Origin: Mannheimia haemolytica
GTDB taxonomy: Bacteria > Pseudomonadota > Gammaproteobacteria > Enterobacterales > Pasteurellaceae
Direction of reading: 5' to 3'
Assembly: GCF_004342115.1 (NCBI RefSeq)
Contig: NZ_SMAC01000012.1
Coordinates: forward strand, 16,321-80,320
Length of the DNA: 64,000 nt
A program made the position numbers and the translations under genes. Position 1 is the first letter of the stretch. Every line of letters begins with the position of its first letter. The notes under the pieces were generated by a model. The model saw nothing but the letters and a program-made list of their open reading frames with translations, ran no database searches and was not told the DNA's origin. Positions 38,398 through 47,872 of the stretch are shown in pieces.

Positions 38398-39015
38398 TTA
38401 AAATCTATTCATATCAAGCTTCAGGGCTTTTTGATTCGCTTTTTGGTAAGCAGGGTGATTTTCCACCTGTTCTAAATAGCGTGCAATATTCGGGTAATTT
38501 GCCATTTCAACAAAATTACGCCCCCATTGTAGTGGGAAACAGAGAGAAAAATCCGCACCGGTTAGTTCATCACCCACAATCCATTTTTTATCTGAAAGTG
38601 TTTGCTCAATATAGTTAAAATACAGCGGAGTCTGCGCTTTTGCGTAGTCGCCAAAAGCTCCGAGATCAGAGCGATTAGCCAACATTATCACAAGGTTTGC
38701 CGAGAATAATGAAGCAGAAATCGACAACCAGTAGTGATACATTGAATAGGCTTCGCTACCACGAGTCGGCTCAAATTTCCCTTCGGCGTAACGGGCAATC
38801 AGATGCTGGATAATCGCATTGCCTTCGGCAAGCACCAAATCGCCATCTTGCAACACAGGGGCTTTGCCAAGTGGGTGCAAGGCTTTTACCTCCATAGGTG
38901 CAAAACCGCTCTCTTCACGATGGTAGATTTTTAGCTCGTAATCCAAGCCTAAGGCTTCCAACAACCAAACGATGCGGTGAGAGCAGGAACTGTTCAGGTA
39001 ATGTAACGTAATCAT
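38398..39015 (-). CDS. Glutathione S-transferase family protein
   Basis: The 205-residue cytosolic protein has an N-terminal thioredoxin-fold domain (ITLHYLNSSCSHRIVWLLEALGL, with KAPVLQDGDLVLAEGNAII as the glutathione-binding block) and a C-terminal helical domain from about 88. Such enzymes conjugate glutathione to electrophiles. The catalytic residue is probably in the SSCSHR loop. It is the last gene of a run starting with ohr, which suggests a detoxification role. Confidence 0.88.
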   Translation of the reverse strand: MITLHYLNSSCSHRIVWLLEALGLDYELKIYHREESGFAPMEVKALHPLGKAPVLQDGDLVLAEGNAIIQHLIARYAEGKFEPTRGSEAYSMYHYWLSISASLFSANLVIMLANRSDLGAFGDYAKAQTPLYFNYIEQTLSDKKWIVGDELTGADFSLCFPLQWGRNFVEMANYPNIARYLEQVENHPAYQKANQKALKLDMNRF

Positions 39016-39098
39016 AATTTTTCTCCTTCAGATAATTGAAAAAATGCGGTCACTTAATTGCAAATTTTTACAAAAAAATGACCGCTTGTCTGTAATGA

Positions 39099-40223
39099 TT
39101 AAATATCCATTGGTTGCCAGTTTTGCCCTTTAAGCGGCGGTAACCAAGCACCACCTTGCACGCAGTAGCCCCATAGTCTATCGGGAATGCCGTAGTGGTC
39201 GGCTTGTTGCGGGTCGAGTTCGCTGACAATCTCACTGTCTCGATTATCTTTCAACAAGGTCGCCACGTTCGGGTTGAGCATTACCGCTTTACCTAAGGCG
39301 ATAAATTCTGCCCAGCCTGTTGCATAAGCTTTACGGATCTGTTCACCGGTTAATAAGTTACCCACGCCGATCAGCGGTAAACGCCCGTTGATGTGTTGGT
39401 GTACCAGTTGCATACGGGTGAGGTTGGTATCTGCACCACGGCGGGCTTTTTTGCCGAAATCCCAGAGTGAAATGTGCAAGTATTGCAACGGCTTTTCGCA
39501 CAAAGCATCAATCAGGGCGTAGGTATCGGTCATGGTTAAGCCGTGTTCGCCCGGCTCTTCCGGTGAGAAACGGTAGCCGATAATAAAATCAGGGCGTTGG
39601 TGTTTTTCACGCACGCTGACCGCTGCCTCAACCACCGCTAACGGGAAACGCAAGCGTTTTTCAAGGCTACCGCCCCATTCATCAGTGCGTTGATTAAATT
39701 CAGTAGAGAAAAATTGTTGAATTAAATAGCCGTTCGCCCCGTGAATTTCCACACCATCAAAACCGGCTTGAATAGCTAAATCGGTGGCATTAGCGAAAGC
39801 TTGGATCATTTGCTTCACTTCGTCCGCCGTTAGGGCTTTAGCACCGTTGGCGTGCTCGGACGGCGCAACTGCATTCGCCCCGTCAAGCAAGGCAGGAATA
39901 GCTTGTGCCCCACCGTGGAAAATTTGCAAAATCGCTTTGGTGCCTTGATTTTTCAAGATATTGGCAGTTTCTGTCAGGCTTGCCAAATAGCGTTCATCAA
40001 GAGCTTCCGGCTGACCGTAAAACGCTTTGCCGTTACGCATTACCCCGGTTGCTGCGGTGATAAATAAGCCCATATCTGCTGCACGATTATGCAAGAAATG
40101 GCGTTCTTGCTCGCTAATTGTGCCGTCATCGTTGGAGGCGGAATGGGTCATTGGGGCAACTACAAGGCGGTTTTTAATTTCTACATCGTTATTCAGAGTA
40201 TAAGGGGTAAATAAATTTATCAT
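39099..40223 (-). CDS. NADH:flavin oxidoreductase, old yellow enzyme family
   Basis: The 374-residue flavoprotein has a TIM-barrel fold: FTPYTLNNDVEIKNRLVVAPMTH at the start, the HGGAQA segment, the substrate-site GVEIHGANGYLIQQFFS and the FMN-phosphate region GVGNLLTGEQI. The family reduces activated alkenes, quinones or nitro compounds with NAD(P)H. The subgroup looks like the NADH-dependent YqiG type of Gram-positives rather than E. coli NemA. Neighbours (nitroreductase, Ohr, GST) point to electrophile and oxidant stress. Confidence 0.88.
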   Translation of the reverse strand: MINLFTPYTLNNDVEIKNRLVVAPMTHSASNDDGTISEQERHFLHNRAADMGLFITAATGVMRNGKAFYGQPEALDERYLASLTETANILKNQGTKAILQIFHGGAQAIPALLDGANAVAPSEHANGAKALTADEVKQMIQAFANATDLAIQAGFDGVEIHGANGYLIQQFFSTEFNQRTDEWGGSLEKRLRFPLAVVEAAVSVREKHQRPDFIIGYRFSPEEPGEHGLTMTDTYALIDALCEKPLQYLHISLWDFGKKARRGADTNLTRMQLVHQHINGRLPLIGVGNLLTGEQIRKAYATGWAEFIALGKAVMLNPNVATLLKDNRDSEIVSELDPQQADHYGIPDRLWGYCVQGGAWLPPLKGQNWQPMDI

Positions 40224-40242
40224 CGTATTCTCCTAAAAAATA

Positions 40243-40277
40243 CGGTTGATTTCGCAAATTTTTGCGAAAAATCAACC
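40243..40277 (-). terminator. Hairpin between nitroreductase and old yellow enzyme genes
   Basis: The arms CGGTTGATTTCGCAAA and TTTGCGAAAAATCAACCG pair with a two-base bulge. On the minus strand TATTTTTT follows. It would end or reduce transcription from the ohr promoter into the last two genes. Part of one arm overlaps an uptake core. Confidence 0.6.
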
Positions 40278-40286
40278 GCTTGTTTA

Positions 40287-40961
40287 TTACCAATGTAAGG
40301 TCGCACTCTCTTCCACCGGCACACGCCCTAAATGGTGTTTGTTCTGCATAGCGTCCCAATCTGGGTGTCCGAAAGAAATGGCGTGGAGGAGCTTGTAATG
40401 TTCAGGAATGCCTAACTCTTCACGCACATCTTTAGCAAACATCGCAAGGGCAAGCTGCGGAATGCCGCCAAAACCACGAGCGGTGAGTGAGAGCAAGAAA
40501 GTTTGCGAATACATACCAACATCGCTGGCAATATTGACATCGTGTCCGTCAATGCTTGGCATAAATAGGAATGCCATATGTGGCGCACCATAACCGACAA
40601 TATTGTCATCATACACCACTTGGCGACCGGCTTTATCTTCACGGGGAATGCCATAGCTGGTGGTAAAAACGTGGCTGTATTGGTTACGCCAACGTGGTTC
40701 GTAGTCACCGGTAAATTTCGTTTGATTGAACTCAAAATCCGCATCATTAATGCCCGCTTCAAAAGTCTTTTTAAAACGAGCTTTTAAGCGTGCTAGCGTT
40801 TCACCAGAGGCAACGTGTACTAACCACGGCTGTGTATTACAAGCCGAAGGGGCATTTTGTGCATCGGCAAGAATTTGTTTGATTTCAGTTTCCGTCATCG
40901 GAAGCGGTAAAAACTTGCGGATTGATTGTCGTGTTTTTACCGTGGTTTCAAAATCTAACAT
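40287..40961 (-). CDS. Nitroreductase family protein
   Basis: The product of 224 residues has the FMN-binding TRQSIRKFLPLPMTETEI start, NAPSACNTQPWLVHV, and the C-terminal GHPDWDAMQNKHHLGRVPVEE. It would reduce nitro compounds or quinones with NAD(P)H as an FMN dimer. The frame starts at 40967, but AGGGGA is 1-2 bases from that ATG and about 8 from the in-frame ATG at 40961, which is preferred. It follows ohr by 22 bases. Confidence 0.88.
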   Translation of the reverse strand: MLDFETTVKTRQSIRKFLPLPMTETEIKQILADAQNAPSACNTQPWLVHVASGETLARLKARFKKTFEAGINDADFEFNQTKFTGDYEPRWRNQYSHVFTTSYGIPREDKAGRQVVYDDNIVGYGAPHMAFLFMPSIDGHDVNIASDVGMYSQTFLLSLTARGFGGIPQLALAMFAKDVREELGIPEHYKLLHAISFGHPDWDAMQNKHHLGRVPVEESATLHW

Positions 40962-40983
40962 TTTCATTTCCCCTATTTATTTT

Positions 40984-41415
40984 TTATAAGTCAAATTCAC
41001 TCACGACTTTAACGTGTAAACGCACATCTACATTACCACGGGTTGCATTTGAATATGGGCAAACTTCGTGTGCCTTGCTAATTAAAGTTTTCGCTTCTTC
41101 CGCACTAATGCCTTCCACAGTAATGGTAATATCTAAATCTAAGCCGAAAGCACCATCAGCTTTTTGACCAATCCCAACTGCAACAGTGGTACTGGATTTG
41201 GTTGGCTTAATGCCTAAGGTTGGGGCAACGTGATTCATTGCACTGTCAAAGCAGGCAGCATAGCCCATTGCGAATAATTGTTCCGGATTAGTGCCTACTT
41301 TGCCACTTTCATTTTGGAAACCGACTAAATCAAAACCGATAGAACCGTCATCCACTTGGGTTCTGCCGTCACGACCACCGGTTGCAGTTGCTGATGTGTG
41401 ATAAAAAATTTTCAT
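40984..41415 (-). CDS. ohr: Organic hydroperoxide resistance protein (Ohr)
   Basis: The 143-residue protein is of the Ohr branch of the OsmC family. The two redox cysteines are C55 (GYAACFDSA) and C119 (EVCPYSNATRG), and the expected Arg is present in GGRDGRT. It reduces organic and fatty acid hydroperoxides in the cytosol, using lipoylated partners in known cases. It is the first gene of the ohr-nitroreductase-OYE-GST run. No OhrR-type regulator is adjacent; the divergent gene is AraC-like. Confidence 0.93.
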   Translation of the reverse strand: MKIFYHTSATATGGRDGRTQVDDGSIGFDLVGFQNESGKVGTNPEQLFAMGYAACFDSAMNHVAPTLGIKPTKSSTTVAVGIGQKADGAFGLDLDITITVEGISAEEAKTLISKAHEVCPYSNATRGNVDVRLHVKVVSEFDL

Positions 41416-41529
41416 ATTTTGCTCCTATTAAATGCTTTATTTGATTGGGGATATTATCCGCTTTTTGCTATTTGTCGTCTTGCCTGATTTTCTATAAAAT
41501 ATGCCTAATTTTCTAAAAGTGAGATTATT

Positions 41530-42381
41530 ATGCAAACTCATCGAGCTATTATTGAATCTATTTTTGCCCTCGCTCCGAAAAATGAACTTTGGGCTACTCC
41601 CATTTCAGGGCTAACCGTTCACGCTGCCGATCGTTCTATTAGATTTAACGGTTATATCCAAGACCCAAGTTTATGTGTAGTATTATTAGGCGAGCGGCAA
41701 ATCTGTACCAATGGACATTGCCAAGTCTTCGGTAATCAGGAAATGATGTTTTGCCCTGTGAATTTGCCGATTGTTACCCAAACCTTATCAGTTGCAGAAA
41801 ATCAGCCTTATCTTGCGATTTCACTACGCTTGGATTTTGATCTTATTGCCAAAATTATCACGCAGCTTCCCCCACAGAAAATAAGTGAAAACATTAATCA
41901 ACGCACTAAATGGGAGCTGGAGAATGAAATTAAAGACTGTTTGTTACGCTTACTAAATTTGCTTAATTCTCCAAATCATATTCATTTTCTTGCACCATTG
42001 ATATTAAACGAACTCTATTTCTATTTATTGCAATCTGAGCAAGGTGGCTATATACGCTCTCTACTCTCTCAAGATGGCAATATTGCTAAAATTGCCAATG
42101 CAACAAAAATCTTAGAAAGAAAATTTGCCGATACACTAAATATGTCAGCACTGGCTGAAGAGGTAGGAATGAGCGTGGCGGGGTTTTACGCTCATTTTAA
42201 AAGCGTAACTTCAATGACACCACTGCAATATCAGAAATCGTTAAGACTAAATGCGGCAAGGGAAAAACTACAAGCAGGAGTAAGCGTGAGTGAAACCGCC
42301 TATCAAGTCGGCTATGAAAGCCCAAGCCAGTTTAGTCGAGAATATAAAAGGCAGTTTGGCGAAAGCCCGAAAAGAAGATAA
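41530..42381 (+). CDS. AraC-family transcriptional regulator
   Basis: The 283-residue protein has an N-terminal sensing domain of the AraC_N (PF06719-like) type (about 15-160, SIRFNGYIQDPSLCVVLLGERQ) and two C-terminal HTH motifs (about 190-283: NMSALAEEVGMSVAGFYAHFK and VSVSETAYQVGYESPSQFSREYKRQFG). It is divergent from ohr with a 114-base gap, so it probably controls the detoxification genes. Relatives such as YqhC respond to aldehydes. The inducer is not known. Confidence 0.9.
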   Translation: MQTHRAIIESIFALAPKNELWATPISGLTVHAADRSIRFNGYIQDPSLCVVLLGERQICTNGHCQVFGNQEMMFCPVNLPIVTQTLSVAENQPYLAISLRLDFDLIAKIITQLPPQKISENINQRTKWELENEIKDCLLRLLNLLNSPNHIHFLAPLILNELYFYLLQSEQGGYIRSLLSQDGNIAKIANATKILERKFADTLNMSALAEEVGMSVAGFYAHFKSVTSMTPLQYQKSLRLNAAREKLQAGVSVSETAYQVGYESPSQFSREYKRQFGESPKRR

Positions 42382-42398
42382 AGGAAGAATCAAAAATA

Positions 42399-42445
42399 AC
42401 AAGCGGTCAAATTCTGCAAATTTTTTGCAAAATTTCACCGCTTGT
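42399..42445. terminator. Convergent terminator formed by two uptake sequences
   Basis: The arms ACAAGCGGTCAAATTCTGCAA and its imperfect complement ending CACCGCTTGT face each other between the AraC-type gene and deoD. T-rich sequence follows on the minus strand. Confidence 0.6.
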
Positions 42446-42456
42446 CAGGTTAGAAA

Positions 42457-43176
42457 TTACTGCTTATCGCCAATTAATACTGACTCTAACGCAATTTCAA
42501 TCATACCATTAAAGGTTAATTGACGTTCTTCAGAGGTAGTTTGCTCACCGGTGCGGATATGGTCTGAAACGGTGCAAATTGCTAATGCTTTTGCTCCATA
42601 CTCTGCCGCTACCGCATAAATGCCTGCTGCTTCCATTTCTACGCCTAAAATGCCGTATTTTTCCATTACATCAAACATTTCGACATCAGGTGAGTAGAAT
42701 AAATCGGCTGAGAATAAATTACCGAAACGAGCTTCAATGCCTTTCGCTTTAGCTGCTTGGTGAGCAGCTAATGTCATATCAAAATCAGCAATCGCCGCAA
42801 AATCGTTATCACGGAAGCGAATACGGTTTACTTTAGAATCGGTACAAGCCCCAACACCGATGACAATATCACGCACTTTGACATCATTACGTACCGCACC
42901 GCACGAGCCGACACGGATAATTTTCTTCACGCCATATTCAGTAATTAATTCTTTAGCGTAAATCGAGCAAGATGGAATCCCCATACCGTGCCCCATTACT
43001 GAAATGCGGCGACCTTTATAAGTGCCGGTGTAGCCTAACATATTGCGAACATTGGTCACTTCTTTTGCATCTTCTAAAAAGGTTTCAGCGATATATTTAG
43101 CACGAAGCGGATCGCCCGGCATAATTACAACGTCAGCGAAAGCACCTTCAGGTGCGTTAATGTGTGGAGTAGCCAT
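42457..43176 (-). CDS. deoD: Purine nucleoside phosphorylase (DeoD type)
   Basis: The 239-residue cytosolic hexameric enzyme splits purine (deoxy)nucleosides with phosphate. The N-terminal His of [24 protein letters not shown], the phosphate-site RVGSCGAVR and [13 protein letters not shown] match E. coli DeoD. It lies 20 bases after deoC and is probably co-transcribed with it, which joins base release with breakdown of the deoxyribose phosphate. Confidence 0.97.
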   Translation of the reverse strand: MATPHINAPEGAFADVVIMPGDPLRAKYIAETFLEDAKEVTNVRNMLGYTGTYKGRRISVMGHGMGIPSCSIYAKELITEYGVKKIIRVGSCGAVRNDVKVRDIVIGVGACTDSKVNRIRFRDNDFAAIADFDMTLAAHQAAKAKGIEARFGNLFSADLFYSPDVEMFDVMEKYGILGVEMEAAGIYAVAAEYGAKALAICTVSDHIRTGEQTTSEERQLTFNGMIEIALESVLIGDKQ

Positions 43177-43196
43177 TTTATGTTCCTCTTTATTAA

Positions 43197-43973
43197 TTAA
43201 TAACCTTGAACAGCTTGCTGCTGTTCATCATTCAATGTTGCTAATAAATTAGCTAATAAACTTGATGCACCGAAGCGAAAATGTGATGCACTCACCCAGT
43301 CATTGCCTAAAATAGATTCCGCAAGTGCAAGATATTGGGCGGCTTCTTCCGAGGTTTTTACCCCACCTGCAGCTTTAAAGCCAACACGGTCTGCCACACC
43401 TAAATCACGAATGGTTTCAAGCATAATGCGGGCAGATTCAAGGGTAGCATTCACTGCCACCTTGCCGGTTGAGGTTTTAATAAAATCAGCCCCTGCTTGA
43501 ATCGAAATTTCGCTTGCTTTGCGAATAAGCTCTGCTGATTTTAACTTGCCGGTTTCAATAATCACTTTAAGCAACACATTATTGGCAGCACAAACTGCTT
43601 TGCATTGTTTTACCAAGTCGAAACCTATTTGCTCATTACCTGCAATTAATGCTTTATAAGGGAATACCACATCTACCTCATCTGCCCCATAAGCAACTGC
43701 GGCTTTGGTCTCAGCTACCGCAATTTCAATATCATCATTACCGTGAGGGAAATTCGTGACTGTCGCAATTTTTACTTGCTCGATACCTTGCTGTTTCAAT
43801 GCTTTGCGGGCAATCGGGATAAAACGTGGATAAATGCAAATTGCTGCCGGTGTGCCAAACTTGGTGTTCGCTTGTTGGCATAATGCGATGACTTTCTCAT
43901 CAGTATCATTGTCATTTAATGTGGTGAGATCCATCAACGAAAGAGCAATCTCAGCGGATTTTTTTAAATTCAT
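43197..43973 (-). CDS. deoC: Deoxyribose-phosphate aldolase
   Basis: The 258-259-residue enzyme cleaves 2-deoxyribose 5-phosphate to glyceraldehyde 3-phosphate and acetaldehyde. The Schiff-base Lys lies in [10 protein letters not shown] and a second active Lys in [12 protein letters not shown]. The frame extends to 44045, but AGGAGA lies 5 bases before the ATG at 43973, and the product then starts [11 protein letters not shown], as expected for the long enterobacterial DeoC. Confidence 0.96.
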   Translation of the reverse strand: MNLKKSAEIALSLMDLTTLNDNDTDEKVIALCQQANTKFGTPAAICIYPRFIPIARKALKQQGIEQVKIATVTNFPHGNDDIEIAVAETKAAVAYGADEVDVVFPYKALIAGNEQIGFDLVKQCKAVCAANNVLLKVIIETGKLKSAELIRKASEISIQAGADFIKTSTGKVAVNATLESARIMLETIRDLGVADRVGFKAAGGVKTSEEAAQYLALAESILGNDWVSASHFRFGASSLLANLLATLNDEQQQAVQGY

Positions 43974-44079
43974 AGTGTCTCCTTTTATTAAATGCGTGGT
44001 GGTTGGTAAAATTTTATAAAAATCTGACCGCTTGTAAATAGACAAACCAAAAGCAACCGTTTACGTCAGATAAAAAAAG

Positions 44080-44107
44080 ATAAAACCACTATTTCTAGTG
44101 GTTTTAT
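44080..44107 (-). terminator. Terminator of nupC
   Basis: The stem ATAAAACCACTA / TAGTGGTTTTAT has a 4-base loop, and on the minus strand is followed by CTTTTTTTA. It separates nupC from deoCD. Confidence 0.85.
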
Positions 44108-44117
44108 ACAAACTGGA

Positions 44118-45380
44118 TTAGAGAACTGCTCCACCCAAGCCGATAAACAAGCCGGCAATGGTTGCACTCATTAAGTTGGCAAGTGAGCCAGCAATGACGG
44201 CTTTAATCCCAAGTCGGGCAATATCACCACGACGGCTTGGAGCCATTGCCCCGATACCACCGATTAAAATCGCAATCGAGCTGAAGTTCGCAAAGCCACA
44301 AAGTGCAAAGGTAATAATCGCAACAGTTTTATCCGTTAAATGTACGGTTGACTCAGGAGCTAAGTATTTAGCAAACTCTAAATAACCCACGAATTCATTT
44401 ACCGCTAATTTTAAGCCGATCATCTGCCCCGCAATTTCTGCTTCTTCCCAAGGCACACCGATTACCCACGCAAGCGGTTTAAATACCCAGCCGAAAATTT
44501 GACCTAAGTTTAAGGTATCATAACCGAACCAGCCGCCAATACCGCCTAAAATACCATTCACTAATGCAATTAACGCCACGAATGCAATTAACATTGCCCC
44601 TACGTTTAATGCCAGTTGCATACCTGAAGAAGCACCTGAAGCTGCTGCATCAAGAATATTTGCCGGTTTTTCTAAATCTACCGCTTCTAGTTCATCACGG
44701 AATTTTTCGGTTTGTGGTACCATAATTTTGGCGAATAATAACCCTGCCGGAGCCGCCATAAAGGAGGCTGCGATTAAGTAAGTTAATGGTACGCCCATTC
44801 CTGCGTAACCAGCCATAACAGAACCTGCAATAGAAGCTAAGCCCCCTGCCATAATCGCAAAGAGTTCAGATTCTGTCATTTTGCTGATATAAGGTTTTAC
44901 TACCAATGGAGCTTCAGTTTGACCAACGAAAATATTCGCTGCCGCAGACATAGATTCCGCTTTAGATGTACCTAATGCTTTTTGTAATAAACCACCTAAA
45001 ATACGGATTACCCATTGCATCACACCAATGTAGTAAAGCAAAGAAATGAGTGCAGAGAAGAAAACAATCACCGGAAGTACACGGAAAGCGAACACAAAGC
45101 CGCCGCCGCCAAATACTTCAAACATTTTGTCGCTGACTAAGCCACCGAATAAAAATGAAATCCCTTCATTACCGTAAGAAATCACTTTTGACACACCGGT
45201 TGCCATCGCATTCAAGGCATCACGCCCTGCCGGCACATAAAGCACCAATGCACCAATAGCTACCTGCAATGCTAATGCGCCTAATACGGTACGCACGTTT
45301 ATTGCACGTTTATTGCTCGAAAATAAAAATGCAATGAATAGTAAAACAATAATGCCTAAAAAGCTGTTAAGAGTACCCAT
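44118..45380 (-). CDS. nupC: Nucleoside:cation symporter NupC
   Basis: The 420-residue inner-membrane protein of the concentrative nucleoside transporter family has the [13 protein letters not shown] motif, the [20 protein letters not shown] segment and about ten hydrophobic segments. It brings nucleosides in with cations and so feeds DeoD and DeoC. The frame extends to 45464, but GAGG at 45385-45388 fits the ATG at 45380 (MGTLNSFLG). It has its own terminator, so it is a separate unit from deoCD. Confidence 0.95.
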   Translation of the reverse strand: MGTLNSFLGIIVLLFIAFLFSSNKRAINVRTVLGALALQVAIGALVLYVPAGRDALNAMATGVSKVISYGNEGISFLFGGLVSDKMFEVFGGGGFVFAFRVLPVIVFFSALISLLYYIGVMQWVIRILGGLLQKALGTSKAESMSAAANIFVGQTEAPLVVKPYISKMTESELFAIMAGGLASIAGSVMAGYAGMGVPLTYLIAASFMAAPAGLLFAKIMVPQTEKFRDELEAVDLEKPANILDAAASGASSGMQLALNVGAMLIAFVALIALVNGILGGIGGWFGYDTLNLGQIFGWVFKPLAWVIGVPWEEAEIAGQMIGLKLAVNEFVGYLEFAKYLAPESTVHLTDKTVAIITFALCGFANFSSIAILIGGIGAMAPSRRGDIARLGIKAVIAGSLANLMSATIAGLFIGLGGAVL

Positions 45381-45560
45381 AGAACCTCTAATTATAAATT
45401 GATTAAAAAAGGTGACGATACTATACCTATTTTTAGGCAAAAAATCTTGTGAAATTATCATCATTCAAGACAAAATTTGACAAAAACTAAATTATGGTAT
45501 TTTATTATTCATCACAAGCAGTCAAATTTATCGAAAAATTTACAATTATAGAGAGGTAAT

Positions 45561-46067
45561 ATGCAAAATATTCGTGAAATTTACTTAGCCGGTGGCTGTT
45601 TCTGGGGCGTGGAATCTTTTATGCAACGGATTAAAGGTGTCATTAAGGCACAATCAGGCTATGCCAACGGTAATACCGATAACCCAAGCTATCAAGAGGT
45701 GTGTGCCGGTAGCGGACACGCTGAAGTGGTAAAAGTGACTTATGATGCCAATCAAATTAGCCTGGCAAAATTACTAGATTACTTCTTTAAAGTAATAGAC
45801 CCGGTGAGCATTAACAAACAAGGTGGCGACATCGGTATTCAATACCGCACCGGTATTTATTATACCGACCCACAAGACGAACCGGTGGTAACCGCCGCAC
45901 TTGCACAATTACAAACCCAATTTGATCAGCCGCTGGCAGTGGAAAACCAAATGTTAGAGCAATATTTCCCTGCCGAAGAGTACCACCAAGAATATTTAGT
46001 AAAAAACCCGAACGGCTACTGCCATATTGATATTCAACTAATGAATGAGATTTTGAAGAATCAATAA
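45561..46067 (+). CDS. msrA: Peptide methionine (S)-S-oxide reductase
   Basis: The 168-residue protein has the catalytic motif GGCFWGVES (C13), the substrate-site GSGHAEVVKVTYD and the DIGIQYRTGIY block. It reduces methionine-S-sulfoxide in damaged proteins. There is no signal peptide, so it is cytosolic. It is not fused to MsrB, unlike the MsrAB of some Pasteurellaceae. An AGAGAGG precedes the ATG. Confidence 0.96.
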   Translation: MQNIREIYLAGGCFWGVESFMQRIKGVIKAQSGYANGNTDNPSYQEVCAGSGHAEVVKVTYDANQISLAKLLDYFFKVIDPVSINKQGGDIGIQYRTGIYYTDPQDEPVVTAALAQLQTQFDQPLAVENQMLEQYFPAEEYHQEYLVKNPNGYCHIDIQLMNEILKNQ

Positions 46068-46068
46068 C

Positions 46069-46098
46069 AAAAAACCACAGAGCAATCTGTGGTTTTTT
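46069..46098. terminator. Bidirectional terminator between msrA and the glycan operon
   Basis: The stem AAAAAACCACAG / CTGTGGTTTTTT has a 6-base loop and T-runs on both strands. It serves the convergent msrA and the end of the ten-gene sialic acid/glycan operon. Confidence 0.9.
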
Positions 46099-46103
46099 TA
46101 GCT

Positions 46104-46904
46104 TTATTTTCTGAGCAAACCGTACACTTTTTTCAGTGCTGAAACCGGTAATAAACGAGGAATTGCACGCATTATGAAAATCCCAAAACCTGAAATCGGA
46201 TCGTGAATCTGGCAGCGGTTTTTTAATTTATATAAACGCCATTCTGCCTCTGCTTGGGCCATTCCACGGCGTCTGCCAACCATTCCGTTACCGACTCGGG
46301 CATACACTAATAAATCCGGCAAGTTTGCCACTTGTTTAAATTGAGCAATGAGTTTGATCCATAAATAGTAATCTTCTTGCAGATCTTGATAGCCACCGAC
46401 TTCCAACACTTTGGATTTCTGATAAGCAACCGTCATATGGTTAAACGGGCAACGCAAGCGAGTGAATCTGACGATTTCCTCCACCATGGTTGGTACATTG
46501 CGGTAAGCGACAAGATCGTGAATATCTTGCCCAAATTCAGCAATTTGGCCGCCAAAAATCACGGTTTCAGGATTCTGTTCAATAAATGCCACTTGTTTCT
46601 CGAAACGTTCCGGCATACAAATATCGTCTGTATCCATTCTGAAAACCCATTCATTCTTACAATAGGTTAGCCCATCATTTAGCGTTTTACCTAAACCTCG
46701 ATTTTGTGGGAATTTCACCGCATTAATCGGCAAAATTGCACTATATTCTTCTACAATCGCCTCTAATTCAGGCGTAACTGTACCATCAAAACAAACAACG
46801 ATTTCATCAGCCTGCACAGTTTGTACTTTCAAGCTTTCAAAACATTCTCTTAAATATTGCGGTTGCTCTTTAATGTATAACGACATTAAAACGGAAAATT
46901 TCAT
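46104..46904 (-). CDS. Glycosyltransferase family 2 (LsgF-like)
   Basis: The 266-residue GT2 enzyme has the nucleotide-sugar fold start FSVLMSLYIKEQPQYLRECFESL, the metal-binding FRMDTDDICMPERF (DxD) near 90-103 and the catalytic QEDYYLWIKL region. It resembles LsgF of the H. influenzae lsg locus. It probably adds a hexose or hexosamine to a lipid-linked glycan on the inner face of the inner membrane. It is the last gene of the operon and overlaps the previous one by one base (TAATG). Confidence 0.87.
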   Translation of the reverse strand: MKFSVLMSLYIKEQPQYLRECFESLKVQTVQADEIVVCFDGTVTPELEAIVEEYSAILPINAVKFPQNRGLGKTLNDGLTYCKNEWVFRMDTDDICMPERFEKQVAFIEQNPETVIFGGQIAEFGQDIHDLVAYRNVPTMVEEIVRFTRLRCPFNHMTVAYQKSKVLEVGGYQDLQEDYYLWIKLIAQFKQVANLPDLLVYARVGNGMVGRRRGMAQAEAEWRLYKLKNRCQIHDPISGFGIFIMRAIPRLLPVSALKKVYGLLRK

Positions 46905-47872
46905 TACATAAACCTTTTCAAATTAATCGCCAACTTCGGCGAAATAAAAATAACCAACGCAATAATCAGTTGTTTGATATTTTTAGTCTGTTTAAACATC
47001 TCAAAATAATAACCGGCTGCCTTGCGGGATAAATTCATTACGTGTGGATAACTTAAAATATAAAGCGAATTGAGCTTAAAATTATTCGCCTGCTCAGGTG
47101 TTTTGATATACGTTTGTTGAATATACTCAATCGCCTTTTCTGTATTAGTGGTATCGGTTGAAACACTGGAGCGTTTGGTATGGAAAGTACAATAGGTCAA
47201 GGCTTCGTCCACATACAATGGCTCAAAACTCGGTTCTTCCAATAATTTCAGTAAGAAATCATAATCTTCAAGTGATCGCAAGCGGTCAGATAATCCACCA
47301 ATTTTACAAAAGAGTGATTTTTTCAAGCCAATCATCGGCATTCCGCCAACTTTATTCGCTTTTAGAATGTTTTCTTTAGTTAGCTCACTTTTATGTTTAA
47401 ACGGCTTGGTGACATAAGTAAAACCCTCATTTACCATTTCACATTTTGCCGGGTGGTACACAAAATTGGCAGTTGGATTGTTCGCAATCTCTGCCGCTAA
47501 ACGTTCGCATTTTTCAGGCATAAAGCGGTCATCATCATCTAAAAACAGTAGCCATTCTTGTGTGGCATTAGTTGCCCCTACATTTCGGCTTTGTGCCGCC
47601 CCAACATTTGGGTTATTTCGCACCACTTTCACATCAAATGGATAGCTATAAATATGAGATAAACTATCTCTAGTAAGTAATTCTCTTACTTTTTCTTTAG
47701 TAGAAATATCGTTAAATTCATTTAAAATTCCTAAAGTTTCACTGACCGGTATTTTTGAGCAGTCATCAACAATGATCACTTCAAAATTATATGCCGTTTG
47801 TTGCTTTAAACTCTCAAGCAACGCATTGATTTCTTGATTACGGTTATAAGAAGGCACAATAATACTAAACAT
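46904..47872 (-). CDS. Glycosyltransferase family 2
   Basis: The 322-residue GT2 enzyme starts FSIIVPSYNRNQEINALLESL, has VIIVDDCS, the DxD-type FLDDDDRFMPEKCE near 116-128 and a C-terminal acceptor region with LRSLEDYDFLLKL. The far C-terminus is hydrophobic (LIIALVIFISPKLAINL) and may touch the membrane. It overlaps the polymerase-like gene by 8 bases. Donor and acceptor are unknown. It corresponds in position to the transferases between lsgC and lsgF of H. influenzae. Confidence 0.87.
   Translation of the reverse strand: MFSIIVPSYNRNQEINALLESLKQQTAYNFEVIIVDDCSKIPVSETLGILNEFNDISTKEKVRELLTRDSLSHIYSYPFDVKVVRNNPNVGAAQSRNVGATNATQEWLLFLDDDDRFMPEKCERLAAEIANNPTANFVYHPAKCEMVNEGFTYVTKPFKHKSELTKENILKANKVGGMPMIGLKKSLFCKIGGLSDRLRSLEDYDFLLKLLEEPSFEPLYVDEALTYCTFHTKRSSVSTDTTNTEKAIEYIQQTYIKTPEQANNFKLNSLYILSYPHVMNLSRKAAGYYFEMFKQTKNIKQLIIALVIFISPKLAINLKRFM

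Noticed and set aside
45450..45470. CRP-like half site (TGTGA-N6-CATCA) upstream of nupC
   Set aside because: Only one half matches. CRP control of nupC is known in E. coli, but the sequence here does not support a full site.
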